The notes under the pieces are model-generated. The model worked only from the letters and a program-made list of their open reading frames with translations, made no database searches and was not told the origin of the DNA. This document shows, piece after piece, positions 51,501 through 59,528 of a DNA stretch of 64,000 nucleotides (position 1 is its first letter; every line of letters begins with the position of its first letter). The stretch comes from Oscillospiraceae bacterium (GTDB taxonomy: Bacteria; Bacillota; Clostridia; Oscillospirales; Acutalibacteraceae): positions 62,001-126,000 of the forward strand of contig SVPE01000004.1 in the NCBI GenBank assembly GCA_015066015.1, read 5' to 3'. The position numbers and the translations under genes were made by a program.

Positions 51501-52113
51501 TCATGTAGGCGCTATCGAAGAGTATAAGGAAGTGAAGGAACGCTTTGAATTTATGTCAGAGCAGGTAGAAGATGTTGAGAAATCCAAGAGAGAGCTCACA
51601 AGACTTATTACTGAGCTTACTGATAAGATGTCATGTCAGTTCAGAGAGCAGTTTACAAAAATCAATCTGAACTTCAACGATACCTTCCGTGAGCTTTTCG
51701 GTGGCGGCAAGGCAGAGCTGATTATTGAAAATCCCGCAGATATACTTGAAAGCAACATCGACATCAAGCTTCAACCGCCCGGAAAAAATGTAAAGAGACT
51801 AGATTCTCTTTCCGGTGGTGAAAAAGGCCTTTCAGCGATCGCTCTTCTCTTTGCTATTATGAAGGTTAACCCGGCTCCGTTCTGTATTTTTGACGAGGTT
51901 GAGGCTGCTCTTGACGACGTTAATGTAACAAGATATGCTCAGTATGTAAGAAAAATGACTGATAATACGCAGTTTATCCTTATCACCCACAGACGCGGTA
52001 CAATGGAAGAAGCCGATATGCTTTACGGTATTACAATGCAGGAGCAGGGTGTTTCAAAGCTTCTTGAGCTTAAAACCGCAGAGCTTGCAAAGCAGCTCGG
52101 CATTACAGGTTAA
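48538..52113 (+). CDS. smc: Chromosome segregation protein SMC
   Basis: A 1191 aa condensin ATPase. Walker A GPNGSGKS is at residues 31-38, two long coiled coils (about 165-500 and 680-1020) flank a hinge near 505-670 (GIHGTISQLISV, NPGGSMTGGSQD), and the C-terminal head has LSGGEKGLSAIALLFAI and CIFDEVEAALDDVN. The start at 48538, five bases after the radical SAM stop and with GCGAGG upstream, matches the usual SMC N terminus. ftsY follows. Confidence 0.97.
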   Translation: MILTALEMQGFKSFPEKTVLKFGKGITAVVGPNGSGKSNISDAVRWVLGEQSSKSLRGSKMEDVIFDGTKVRKAYGYAQVTLRLDNKDRSLKGYDSDEVSVTRRYYRSGESEYKINGASVRLRDVHELFMDTGLGRDGYSMVSQGKIADMVSGKGKECREMLEEAAGISSYRYRRNDSLKKLAQAEDNLIRLRDILSELESRVGPLKHQSEKAEKFLVLSEEKKKLEIGLWLHNIDKLRDDLRKQEDNIAIASGHYGEVEEELSKIEEQIEESIKTTQNINIEIEEIRHNISLLEEEAASAGSQKAVLESSIVHSRDTIERIEKSRDDSESDKNELLKEIQTEEKLISQIESIKAKKTEEYNAANAELEKMKSSGGELKQERDKISGEITALTALLADYRVKMSTALSSKNEILARQEIVDSLVVGKKNAVAEFEGKITDVKKSVEESANEITELNNALSGYSLRYRQKNEKADKLKKELDEKLFESQRVSSKIKMLLELEKNMEGYSGAVKRVIKEGEKGALKGIHGTISQLISVKSEFAVAIETAFGNSIQNIVTDTENDAKVAINFLKKSNLGRATFQPISAIKGKTLDENDLEDCYGYVDTAVNLITYDALYHEIITSLIGKTVVAEDLTSAINIAKKYGHRFKIVTLDGQVINPGGSMTGGSQDRSAGFLSRSTEIEEMKVKQTALDEKVESLTSSYEKLTAELDALERETECLKQSVAVAQEEKIRIEGQLDLVLQQYTSVKLDLEELLREKSESEKRLKEIEDDYNKSVQAVNDFTQRIEGGEESLKNLSEKNEVIISKSEEIASMISGLTLDIHGADKDLQARMQALNMLKARLINYENKDKELDEEIVSIKLKITETEGKILELAELSRNLYDKRKQSNNDILELQKRRSAEEERASELRTTERSKTAEREKVNGELARLEERKESMQKDCLDTENKLFDEYQLTRREAEATVAKPAEPRVAQRTLNEIKGKIRALGSVHVGAIEEYKEVKERFEFMSEQVEDVEKSKRELTRLITELTDKMSCQFREQFTKINLNFNDTFRELFGGGKAELIIENPADILESNIDIKLQPPGKNVKRLDSLSGGEKGLSAIALLFAIMKVNPAPFCIFDEVEAALDDVNVTRYAQYVRKMTDNTQFILITHRRGTMEEADMLYGITMQEQGVSKLLELKTAELAKQLGITG

Positions 52114-52144
52114 ATATTTATTTTCACCCCTTAGGAGGTAAATT

Positions 52145-53080
52145 ATGGGAATTTTTAAAAAGTTCGGGTTTGGTCTGAAGAAAACCCGTGAGGGAATGAC
52201 CGGCAGAATCGAAGATGTTCTCGGTGCATATGAGGAAATCACCGATGATTTTTACGATGATCTTGAGGAAGCACTCATTATGGGCGATATCGGTATGAAA
52301 ACCGCAACCGATATTGTTGAGGAGCTCAGAAAAAGAGTAAATCACAACGAAGTGCGTAACCCGAAGCACGCCAAGATGATTATTTCAGATATTATTGCAG
52401 ATATGATCGATGGCGGCGAGGATATGGGTCTTGTTACCATTCCTTCAATTATACTTGTTATCGGTGTTAACGGTGTCGGCAAAACAACCACCATCGGTAA
52501 GCTTGCTGCAATGTATAAAAAAGAGGGGAAGCGTGTAATCCTCGGTGCGGCAGATACCTTCAGAGCCGCTGCAATTGAACAGCTCGAAATATGGGCTGAC
52601 AGAGCCGGTGTTGATATTATTAAGCACAAAGAAGGTGCTGACCCTGCTGCAGTTGTTTACGATACAATTGAAGCCGGTCTTTCGAGAGACTGCGACATCA
52701 TCATCTGCGACACTGCAGGCAGACTCCACAACAAGAAAAACCTTATGGATGAGCTTGCAAAGATTTACAGAGTCGTTGAAAAGAAGCTCCCTTACGCCGA
52801 CCGTGAAATTCTCCTTGTGCTTGATGCGACAACGGGTCAGAATGCGGTAAATCAGGCAAAGGAATTTATGAACGTTGCTGAGCTTACGGGTATTGCTCTT
52901 ACAAAGCTTGACGGTACTGCAAGAGGCGGTGTTGTGCTTACTATTAAAAACGAGCTGAAGCTTCCCGTCAAGTTTATCGGTGTCGGTGAGCAGATTGATG
53001 ATCTTCAGCCGTTTAAGCCGAAAATTTTTGCAAAGGCTCTTTTTGAGGATACCTCAACGACTTTTGCAGATGAGGATTGA
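52145..53080 (+). CDS. ftsY: Signal recognition particle receptor FtsY
   Basis: SRP GTPase receptor for membrane-protein targeting. The NG domain has GVNGVGKT at residues 107-114, ADTFRAAAIEQL, CDTAGRLHNKKNLM and TKLDGTARGG. At 311 aa it is close to the minimal NG-type, without the long acidic A domain of enteric FtsY. The start follows an excellent GGAGG site, and the stop overlaps rdgB by one base (TGATG). Confidence 0.97.
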   Translation: MGIFKKFGFGLKKTREGMTGRIEDVLGAYEEITDDFYDDLEEALIMGDIGMKTATDIVEELRKRVNHNEVRNPKHAKMIISDIIADMIDGGEDMGLVTIPSIILVIGVNGVGKTTTIGKLAAMYKKEGKRVILGAADTFRAAAIEQLEIWADRAGVDIIKHKEGADPAAVVYDTIEAGLSRDCDIIICDTAGRLHNKKNLMDELAKIYRVVEKKLPYADREILLVLDATTGQNAVNQAKEFMNVAELTGIALTKLDGTARGGVVLTIKNELKLPVKFIGVGEQIDDLQPFKPKIFAKALFEDTSTTFADED

Positions 53081-53667
53081 TGAAAATGAAAATATTAATT
53101 GCAACTCACAATAAGCACAAATTAGCTGAAATATCAAGAATTCTTGAACCGATGGGTTATGAGGTCGTGACCGACAGAGATGTAGGCATAGAGCTTACTG
53201 ATGTTGAAGAAAACGGCAAGACCTTTCTCGAGAACGCAAGGATTAAGGCCGAATCCGGTTGCCGTGAAAGCGGACTTCCTTGTATCGCTGATGACAGCGG
53301 ACTTTGTGTTGACGCGCTGGGCGGTGAGCCTGGTGTTTATTCCGCAAGATATGCAGGAAATCACGGTGATGATGCTGCCAACAACGAAAAGCTTCTTTTA
53401 AATCTGAAGAATGTTCCTGATGAAAAAAGAACAGCGCGATTCGTATGTTCTATTTGTGTGTCATTTCCTGACGGAAGCGAAATTACCGCAGAAGGTGTCT
53501 GTGAAGGTAAAATTGGTTATGAGTACAGAGGTAACAACGGTTTCGGATACGATCCGCTTTTTATGGTAGGGGATAAAAGCTTCGCTGAATTTACTTCCGA
53601 AGAGAAAGATGCCGTCAGTCACAGAGGCAATGCACTAAAGAATCTGCAACAATTAATGAGAAACTAA
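53080..53667 (+). CDS. rdgB: XTP/dITP pyrophosphatase (RdgB/HAM1)
   Basis: A 195 aa house-cleaning NTPase that removes ITP, XTP and dITP. Its signatures are IATHNKHKLAEIS, DDSGLCVDALGGEPGVYSA and GFGYDPLF with the SHRGNALK C-terminal motif. The ATG at 53080 overlaps the ftsY stop. An in-frame ATG two codons later is also possible. Confidence 0.95.
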   Translation: MKMKILIATHNKHKLAEISRILEPMGYEVVTDRDVGIELTDVEENGKTFLENARIKAESGCRESGLPCIADDSGLCVDALGGEPGVYSARYAGNHGDDAANNEKLLLNLKNVPDEKRTARFVCSICVSFPDGSEITAEGVCEGKIGYEYRGNNGFGYDPLFMVGDKSFAEFTSEEKDAVSHRGNALKNLQQLMRN

Positions 53668-53689
53668 ACTTATATACAGGAGATTTACA

Positions 53690-54097
53690 ATGACTGGTAA
53701 AGAAAGAGCAAAATTCAGAGCGCAGGCGAATCATCTTGAACCTCTTTTTCAGGTTGGTAAGGGTGGAATGTCTGATGCACTTATAAAGCAGACTGATGAC
53801 GCTTTAAGAGCACGTGAGCTTATTAAGGTTAAGGTTCTTCTGGAATCTTCACCTATTACTCCGAGAGAAACTGCGGATGCACTTGCTGCGGCAACCGGTG
53901 CAGAGGTTATTCAGGTAATCGGCGGTGTAATTGTTCTTTACAGAGAAAGCCCCGAGCTAAAAGAAAAGGCGCTGATTAAAGAGCAAAATAAAAAGAAAGC
54001 CGCAAAGCTTCAGCGTGAAAAGGCTGCAGCTGAAAGACGCGAAAGCAATAAAAAGTTTCGTTTCACCGGTAAGGTGAGTGCAAAGGGTAAGAAATAA
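53690..54097 (+). CDS. yhbY: YhbY-family (CRM domain) RNA-binding protein
   Basis: A 135 aa protein with a CRM/YhbY domain (about 1-97: FRAQANHLEPLFQVGKGGMS and KVKVLLESSPITPRE), which binds pre-50S ribosomal particles. A Lys/Arg-rich tail of about 38 residues extends beyond the normal roughly 97 aa domain. It starts after AGGAG. The stop is followed at once by nadD, the conserved yhbY-nadD-yqeK-rsfS order. Confidence 0.93.
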   Translation: MTGKERAKFRAQANHLEPLFQVGKGGMSDALIKQTDDALRARELIKVKVLLESSPITPRETADALAAATGAEVIQVIGGVIVLYRESPELKEKALIKEQNKKKAAKLQREKAAAERRESNKKFRFTGKVSAKGKK

Positions 54098-54098
54098 A

Positions 54099-55292
54099 AT
54101 GCGTATCGGAATTTTCGGCGGAACCTTCAATCCGCCTCATCTCGGACATAAGCATCTTGCTGAAGAAATTAAAGAAAAGGCAAGCCTTGATAAAATAGTA
54201 ATCATACCTGCATATACTCCTCCCCACAAGGTGAGTAAGGAGCTTGCCGATGCAGAGCATCGTGTGAAGATGTGTGAGTTGCTTTTTAGCGAAGATTTTT
54301 ACGAGGTAAGCGACCTTGAAATAAAGCGGCAGGGTAAAAGCTATACCGTTGACACGGTTACGCAGCTAAGGAAGTTTTATCCCGAGGACGAGCTGTTTCT
54401 TATAATCGGTGCCGATATGCTTATGAGCTTTGACAAATGGTACCGCTATGAGGATATATTGACTGATGTAAAGCTGTGTGTTTCCGTAAGGGACGATGAA
54501 GTGAAAACAGCTGACCTTTGCGATTTTGCAAAAAACTCACTTAAGCTTGATGTTGAAAAAAACGAAATCATAATTGCAGATGTAGAACCTTATATCTGCA
54601 GCTCAACCGATGTAAGGCTGCATATTTCAATAGGAATTGACGCAACGATGCTTACAAGTGTTGAGGTTTATAATTATGCAAGACTCAATCTTCTGTACGA
54701 GAGTCCTCATATGGATATTAAAAAGCTTTTAAAAGAAAAGCTCGACGATTATAGATTCCTTCATTCGCTTAATGTTGCAGAAAGTGCGGCAATGCTTGCA
54801 CTGATGTACGGCGGTGATGAAGAGAAAGCGTATTTCGCAGGACTTGTCCATGACATAATGAAAAATGCAACTAAAGAAGAACAGTTGCAAATTATGGAAA
54901 AAGGTGGTATAATCCTTAGTCGGACCGAAAAAAACAACCCCAAGCTGTGGCACGCTATGGCAGGGGAATGTTATCTTCGCACTGAAATGGGTATAACGGA
55001 TAATGAAATACTTTCTGCTGTAAGATATCACACTACGGGAAAAGCAGGTATGAGTCTGCTTGACAAAATTGTTTATATCGCGGATTATATTTCAGCAGAG
55101 AGAGATTATTCCGATGTTGACGTTATGCGTCAGCTTGCTGTAACAAAGGATCTTGATGAGGCAGCTTTATATGCACTTAAGTATTCTTTTGTGTCACTTT
55201 CTGAAAAGGAAAAGCTCATCCATCCCGACAGCGTTGAATACTATAATGAGCTTATCATAAAAATTAAAAAGAAAAGGAGAAAATTTTTATGA
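54099..55292 (+). CDS. nadD: NadD-YqeK fusion: nicotinate-nucleotide adenylyltransferase / HD phosphohydrolase
   Basis: A 397 aa bifunctional protein. Residues 1 to about 190 are nicotinate-mononucleotide adenylyltransferase (GIFGGTFNPPHLGHKHLA, IIGADMLMSFDKWYRYE, SSTDVR). Residues from about 205 are a YqeK-type HD domain (FLHSLNVAESAAML, AGLVHDIMKNATKEE, LLDKIVYIADYIS). YqeK proteins are described as Ap4A hydrolases. In most Firmicutes the two are adjacent separate genes. The ATG at 54099 is one base after the yhbY stop. The join keeps both active sites, so a working fusion is likely. Confidence 0.93.
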   Translation: MRIGIFGGTFNPPHLGHKHLAEEIKEKASLDKIVIIPAYTPPHKVSKELADAEHRVKMCELLFSEDFYEVSDLEIKRQGKSYTVDTVTQLRKFYPEDELFLIIGADMLMSFDKWYRYEDILTDVKLCVSVRDDEVKTADLCDFAKNSLKLDVEKNEIIIADVEPYICSSTDVRLHISIGIDATMLTSVEVYNYARLNLLYESPHMDIKKLLKEKLDDYRFLHSLNVAESAAMLALMYGGDEEKAYFAGLVHDIMKNATKEEQLQIMEKGGIILSRTEKNNPKLWHAMAGECYLRTEMGITDNEILSAVRYHTTGKAGMSLLDKIVYIADYISAERDYSDVDVMRQLAVTKDLDEAALYALKYSFVSLSEKEKLIHPDSVEYYNELIIKIKKKRRKFL

Positions 55293-55645
55293 CAGATCTT
55301 GAAATTTTAAAAGAAATTGTCAGAGTCCTTGATAAAAAGAAGGCAAAAGACATTAAGGCAATTGAAATTACGGAGCATTCAATCGTTGCCGATTACTTCA
55401 TTATCTGCTCGGGTACATCAAATACTCATGTAAAGTCTCTTTCCGATGAGGTTGAGTACGAGCTGAAGGAAAAGGGTGTTAATCCTTATCATATTGAAGG
55501 TAAGGCGACAGGATGGATTCTTCTTGATTATAACAGTATCCTTGTGCATGTTTTTACGGGTGAAACAAGAGATTACTATAACCTTGAAAGACTTTGGCAG
55601 GATGCAAGAGAAATTGACATTTCCGATGTAGTAACGGAAGACTAA
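55289..55645 (+). CDS. rsfS: Ribosomal silencing factor RsfS
   Basis: A 118 aa protein that binds L14 and blocks subunit joining in starvation. Family segments are IEITEHSIVADYFIICSGTSNTHVKS (about 26-51) and YNLERLW at the C terminus. It overlaps the end of the nadD-yqeK gene by 4 bases after AAAGGAG. Confidence 0.95.
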   Translation: MTDLEILKEIVRVLDKKKAKDIKAIEITEHSIVADYFIICSGTSNTHVKSLSDEVEYELKEKGVNPYHIEGKATGWILLDYNSILVHVFTGETRDYYNLERLWQDAREIDISDVVTED

Positions 55646-55674
55646 AATGTAATTAATTAAACGGAGTGATAAAT

Positions 55675-58083
55675 TTGTACTACGATTTTAAAAACGCGGA
55701 AAAAAAGTGGCAGGACAACTGGGAAAAAGCAGGTGTTTTCCACGCACAGGACAATTCAGATAAGAAGAAATTCTACGCTCTTGTAGAATTCCCTTATCCC
55801 AGCGGTGCAGGTATGCACGTTGGACACATCAAGGCTTATTCAGGCCTTGAGGTAGTTTCACGTAAGAGAAGAATGGAAGGCTACAATGTTCTTTTCCCCA
55901 TCGGATTTGATGCTTACGGACTTCCTACTGAAAACTATGCAATCAAGACAGGTATTCACCCCAGAAAGGTTACTGACGATAATATTGCAAAGTTTACTTC
56001 TCAGCTTAAGAGAGTAGGCTTCTCTTTTGACTGGAACAGAGTTGTAGACACGACTGAAGAGGGCTATTACAAATGGACACAGTGGATTTTCCTTAAAATG
56101 TTTGAAAACGGTCTTGCTTTCAGAGATAAGACTCTTGTAAACTATTGTCCTTCATGTAAGGTTGTTCTTTCAAACGAAGACTCACAGGGCGGTAAGTGCG
56201 ATATCTGTCACAGTGACATAGTTCAGAAGTCAAAGGACGTATGGTATCTTCGTATTACCGAATATGCCGATAAGCTTCTTGAGGGACTTAAAGATGTTGA
56301 CTATCTTCCTAATGTAAAGCTCCAACAGGAAAACTGGATCGGTAAATCAACGGGTGCATTTGTTAATTTTGATGTTAAGAACACCGATGAGACACTTCGT
56401 ATTTATACAACACGTCCCGATACACTTTTCGGTGTAACCTTTATGGTTATGGCTCCCGAGCATCCTATGCTTGATAAGTATAAGGATATGATTACAAACT
56501 TCGATGCAGTTGAAAATTACAGAAGTGAATGTGCTAAGAAGACAGAATTTGAACGTACACAGCTTGTCAAGGATAAGACAGGTGTCAAGCTTGAAGGTTT
56601 TGTCGCCATAAATCCTGTAAACGGTAAGGAAATTCCCATTTTCATCTCAGACTATGTTATGATGGGTTACGGTACCGGTGCTATTATGGCTGTTCCTGCA
56701 CACGACCAGCGTGACTATGATTTCGCTAAGGAGTTCGGTATTGATATTATTGAAGTAATCAAGGGCGGTGACATTTCAGTCGAAGCTTATACCGGCGACG
56801 GTGAAATGGTTAACTCTGATTATCTCAACGGATATAAGGACAAGAAGTCCTCAATCGCAAGAGTTCTTGAAGAGCTTGAAAAGAAGGGTATAGGTGAACG
56901 CGGTGTTCAGTATAAGATGAAGGACTGGGCATTCAACCGTCAGCGTTATTGGGGCGAGCCCATTCCCATTGTTCACTGTGAAAAGTGCGGTATGGTAGCT
57001 GTTCCTTATGAAGAGCTTCCTTTAAAGCTTCCCGAGGTTGAAAATTTTGAACCCGGTCAGGATGGCGAAAGCCCCCTTGCAAAAATTGATTCTTTCGTAA
57101 ATTGCACCTGTCCCAAGTGCGGTGCTGCAGCCAAGAGAGAAACAGATACAATGCCTCAGTGGGCAGGCTCATCCTGGTATTTTCTTCGCTATATCGATCC
57201 TCACAACGATAACGAGCTTGCAAATATGGAAAAGCTTAACTATTGGATGCCCGTTGACTGGTATAACGGCGGTATGGAGCACGTTACACGTCATCTTATC
57301 TATTCACGCTTCTGGCACAAGTTCCTTTATGATATCGGTGCTGTTCCTTGTGAAGAGCCCTATGCAAAGAGAACTGCTCAGGGTCTTATTCTCGGCCCCG
57401 ACGGTGTCAAGATGAGTAAATCACGCGGAAACGTTATTGACCCCAATGAGGTTGTTGATGTTTACGGTGCAGATGTTCTTCGTACTTATGTTCTTTTCAT
57501 GGGTGACTATGAGCAGGCAGCTCCTTGGTCAGAAAGCTCAGTTAAGGGCTGTAAGAGATTTGTAGACAGAATCTGGAATCTTCAGGAAATTCTTACTGAT
57601 GGTGATGAGTTCTCAAAGGAGCTCTCTTCATCCTTCCATAAGACAATAAAGAAGGTTACCGAGGATATTGAAGCCCTCAAGTATAATACTGCAATTGCTG
57701 CTCTTATGACCCTTCTTAATGCGATTTATGCAAAGGGCTCAATCAACAAAGCAGAGCTTAAGGCACTTCTTCTTCTTGTTAACCCGTTTGCACCTCACGT
57801 AACAGAAGAAATTAATGAGATTGTTTTCGCAGACAGTGAGCTTCTTGCAATTACTCAGTGGCCCACCTATGATGAAGCTAAGTGTGTTGACGATGAAATT
57901 GAAATTGTTGTACAGCTTAACGGTAAGGTCAGAGCAAAGATGAACGTTCCTGCTGATGTTGATCAGGATGAAGCAATTGCTATGGCAAAGGCGGACGAGA
58001 AGATTTCTGCTGAAATTGCAGGTAAAACCATTGTTAAAGAGCTTTACGTTAAGGGTAGACTTGTAAATATTGTCGTAAAATAA
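55675..58083 (+). CDS. leuS: Leucyl-tRNA synthetase
   Basis: Class I synthetase, 802 aa. HVGH is at residues 48-51 in PYPSGAGMHVGH and KMSKS at 579-583 in GVKMSKSRGNVI. The editing domain has the threonine-rich YTTRPDTLFGVTF segment and the AVPAHDQRDYDFA loop. The start is taken as TTG at 55675, because GGAG lies 8 bases before it and the family usually begins MxYDFKxxE; a GTG at 55666 lies in the ribosome-binding site. It has no T-box, though a Leu T-box controls genes near 11 kb. Confidence 0.96.
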   Translation: MYYDFKNAEKKWQDNWEKAGVFHAQDNSDKKKFYALVEFPYPSGAGMHVGHIKAYSGLEVVSRKRRMEGYNVLFPIGFDAYGLPTENYAIKTGIHPRKVTDDNIAKFTSQLKRVGFSFDWNRVVDTTEEGYYKWTQWIFLKMFENGLAFRDKTLVNYCPSCKVVLSNEDSQGGKCDICHSDIVQKSKDVWYLRITEYADKLLEGLKDVDYLPNVKLQQENWIGKSTGAFVNFDVKNTDETLRIYTTRPDTLFGVTFMVMAPEHPMLDKYKDMITNFDAVENYRSECAKKTEFERTQLVKDKTGVKLEGFVAINPVNGKEIPIFISDYVMMGYGTGAIMAVPAHDQRDYDFAKEFGIDIIEVIKGGDISVEAYTGDGEMVNSDYLNGYKDKKSSIARVLEELEKKGIGERGVQYKMKDWAFNRQRYWGEPIPIVHCEKCGMVAVPYEELPLKLPEVENFEPGQDGESPLAKIDSFVNCTCPKCGAAAKRETDTMPQWAGSSWYFLRYIDPHNDNELANMEKLNYWMPVDWYNGGMEHVTRHLIYSRFWHKFLYDIGAVPCEEPYAKRTAQGLILGPDGVKMSKSRGNVIDPNEVVDVYGADVLRTYVLFMGDYEQAAPWSESSVKGCKRFVDRIWNLQEILTDGDEFSKELSSSFHKTIKKVTEDIEALKYNTAIAALMTLLNAIYAKGSINKAELKALLLLVNPFAPHVTEEINEIVFADSELLAITQWPTYDEAKCVDDEIEIVVQLNGKVRAKMNVPADVDQDEAIAMAKADEKISAEIAGKTIVKELYVKGRLVNIVVK

Positions 58084-58104
58084 GAAAAATACTTATTTTA
58101 GTAC

Positions 58105-58133
58105 TTGACAAGCGGGTTTAAATTATGTATAAT
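58105..58133 (+). promoter_or_regulatory. Consensus promoter of rpsU
   Basis: Perfect TTGACA (58105-58110) and TATAAT (58128-58133) with a 17-base spacer, the best sigma-A match in the window. A 57-base leader with a possible CCCT/AGGG hairpin runs to the rpsU start. Confidence 0.9.
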
Positions 58134-58190
58134 ATCTCGTGAATCCGTTTGGAAATATACCCCTGCTACAGGTAAGGGAGGGAAATATAA

Positions 58191-58367
58191 ATGAGTCAGG
58201 TAAAAGTTAAAGAGAACGAGTCACTCGACAGCGCTCTCAGACGTTTTAAGAGACAGACTTCACGCGATGGCATCATCCAGGAGGTTCGTAAAAGAGAACA
58301 CTACGAAAAGCCGTCAGTAGCAAGAAAAAAGAAGTCTGAGGCCGCTCGTAAGCGTAAATTCAAGTAA
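58191..58367 (+). CDS. rpsU: 30S ribosomal protein S21
   Basis: A 58 aa basic protein beginning [19 protein letters not shown]. It has the family signature [20 protein letters not shown] and a Lys/Arg-rich tail ending in RKRKFK. The ATG at 58191 follows AAGGGAGGG. It stands alone between its consensus promoter and a strong terminator. Confidence 0.96.
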   Translation: MSQVKVKENESLDSALRRFKRQTSRDGIIQEVRKREHYEKPSVARKKKSEAARKRKFK

Positions 58368-58372
58368 TTTTC

Positions 58373-58406
58373 AAAAAACACCCAAGGACTTCCATGGGTG
58401 TTTTTT
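58373..58406 (+). terminator. Terminator after rpsU
   Basis: Stem AAAAAACACCCA paired with TGGGTGTTTTTT, with a 10-base loop and the T tract built into the 3' arm. Confidence 0.88.
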
Positions 58407-58440
58407 ATCTTATAGAAGATAATATAAGGAGTATTGCATA

Positions 58441-59502
58441 ATGGTTGAACAGTTAAAAAGTTGTTTGAAAAACGGCGAAGCAGCTCTGATAATGAGTGAA
58501 GAAAATATATCTTACTTCACGTCCTTTCATTCTTCAAACGGTTATCTTGTTGTCACAAAGGACAAATCATTTTTTCTGACTGATTCAAGGTATATTGAAG
58601 CTGCAGGTAACACTATAAAGTCCTGTGATGAAATATTACTACTCAAATCCTTACAGAGCGATCTTGTGAATCTTATTGATTCTCTTGATATAAATGAGAT
58701 TATGCTTGAAAGCGAAAGAACAACTGTTTCAAGATATAATAAGATTAAAGAGCTTCTGCCTGATATAACTGTTTCGGCTGCAGGGGATCTTGATAATTAT
58801 ATTGATGAAATAAGAATCACAAAAAACAAAAAGGAATTTTCAAAAATAATAAAAGCTCAGAGAATTGCCGAAAGAGCATTCGACCACATACTTTCATTCA
58901 TTTCCACGGAAAAGACTGAAAAGGAGATTGCGCTTGAGCTTGATTACTTTATGCTAAAAAACGGCGCCGATGCATTGTCTTTTGAGACAATATCGGTAAG
59001 CGGAAAAAACAGTTCAATGCCGCATGGTGTGCCGTCCGATAAAAAAATAGAAAACGGCGACTTTATTACTATGGATTTTGGTGCGATTTTTGATTTTTAT
59101 CATAGTGATATGACGCGTACGGTTGCTGTCGGTGAGGTCTCCACAAAGCAGATAGAGGTTTACGAAACAGTTCTTACCGCTCAGCTTGAAGCCATTGCAA
59201 AAATTAAGGCAGGAGCCGTCTGCAGAGATGTTGATAAGGTTGCAAGAGATATAATTACCTCAAAGGGCTATTCCGAATGTTTTGGTCACGGACTCGGTCA
59301 CGGGGTTGGCGTAGAAATACACGAATCGCCTTCATTGAATCCCACCTCATCATATGTTCTTAAAACGGGTAATATTGTTACAGTTGAGCCCGGTATTTAT
59401 ATACCCGGTGAATTTGGCGTAAGAATCGAGGATATGGGTGCGGTTACTGAAAACGGTTTCGAAAACTTCACTTTAAGTGAGAAAAAACTTATTGTACTTT
59501 AA
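58441..59502 (+). CDS. M24-family Xaa-Pro aminopeptidase
   Basis: A 353 aa pita-bread metallopeptidase that removes residues before proline (aminopeptidase P or prolidase type). Metal ligands are visible in DFGAIFDFYHSDMTRT, the His of GHGLGHGVG, EPGIYIPGEFG and RIEDMG. The N-terminal creatinase-like domain has YFTSFHSSNGYLVV and LTDSRYIEAA. The start follows AAGGAG. hflX begins 26 bases downstream. Confidence 0.93.
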   Translation: MVEQLKSCLKNGEAALIMSEENISYFTSFHSSNGYLVVTKDKSFFLTDSRYIEAAGNTIKSCDEILLLKSLQSDLVNLIDSLDINEIMLESERTTVSRYNKIKELLPDITVSAAGDLDNYIDEIRITKNKKEFSKIIKAQRIAERAFDHILSFISTEKTEKEIALELDYFMLKNGADALSFETISVSGKNSSMPHGVPSDKKIENGDFITMDFGAIFDFYHSDMTRTVAVGEVSTKQIEVYETVLTAQLEAIAKIKAGAVCRDVDKVARDIITSKGYSECFGHGLGHGVGVEIHESPSLNPTSSYVLKTGNIVTVEPGIYIPGEFGVRIEDMGAVTENGFENFTLSEKKLIVL

Positions 59503-59528
59503 TTATGTGTTAAAAAGGAAATGCGGTT

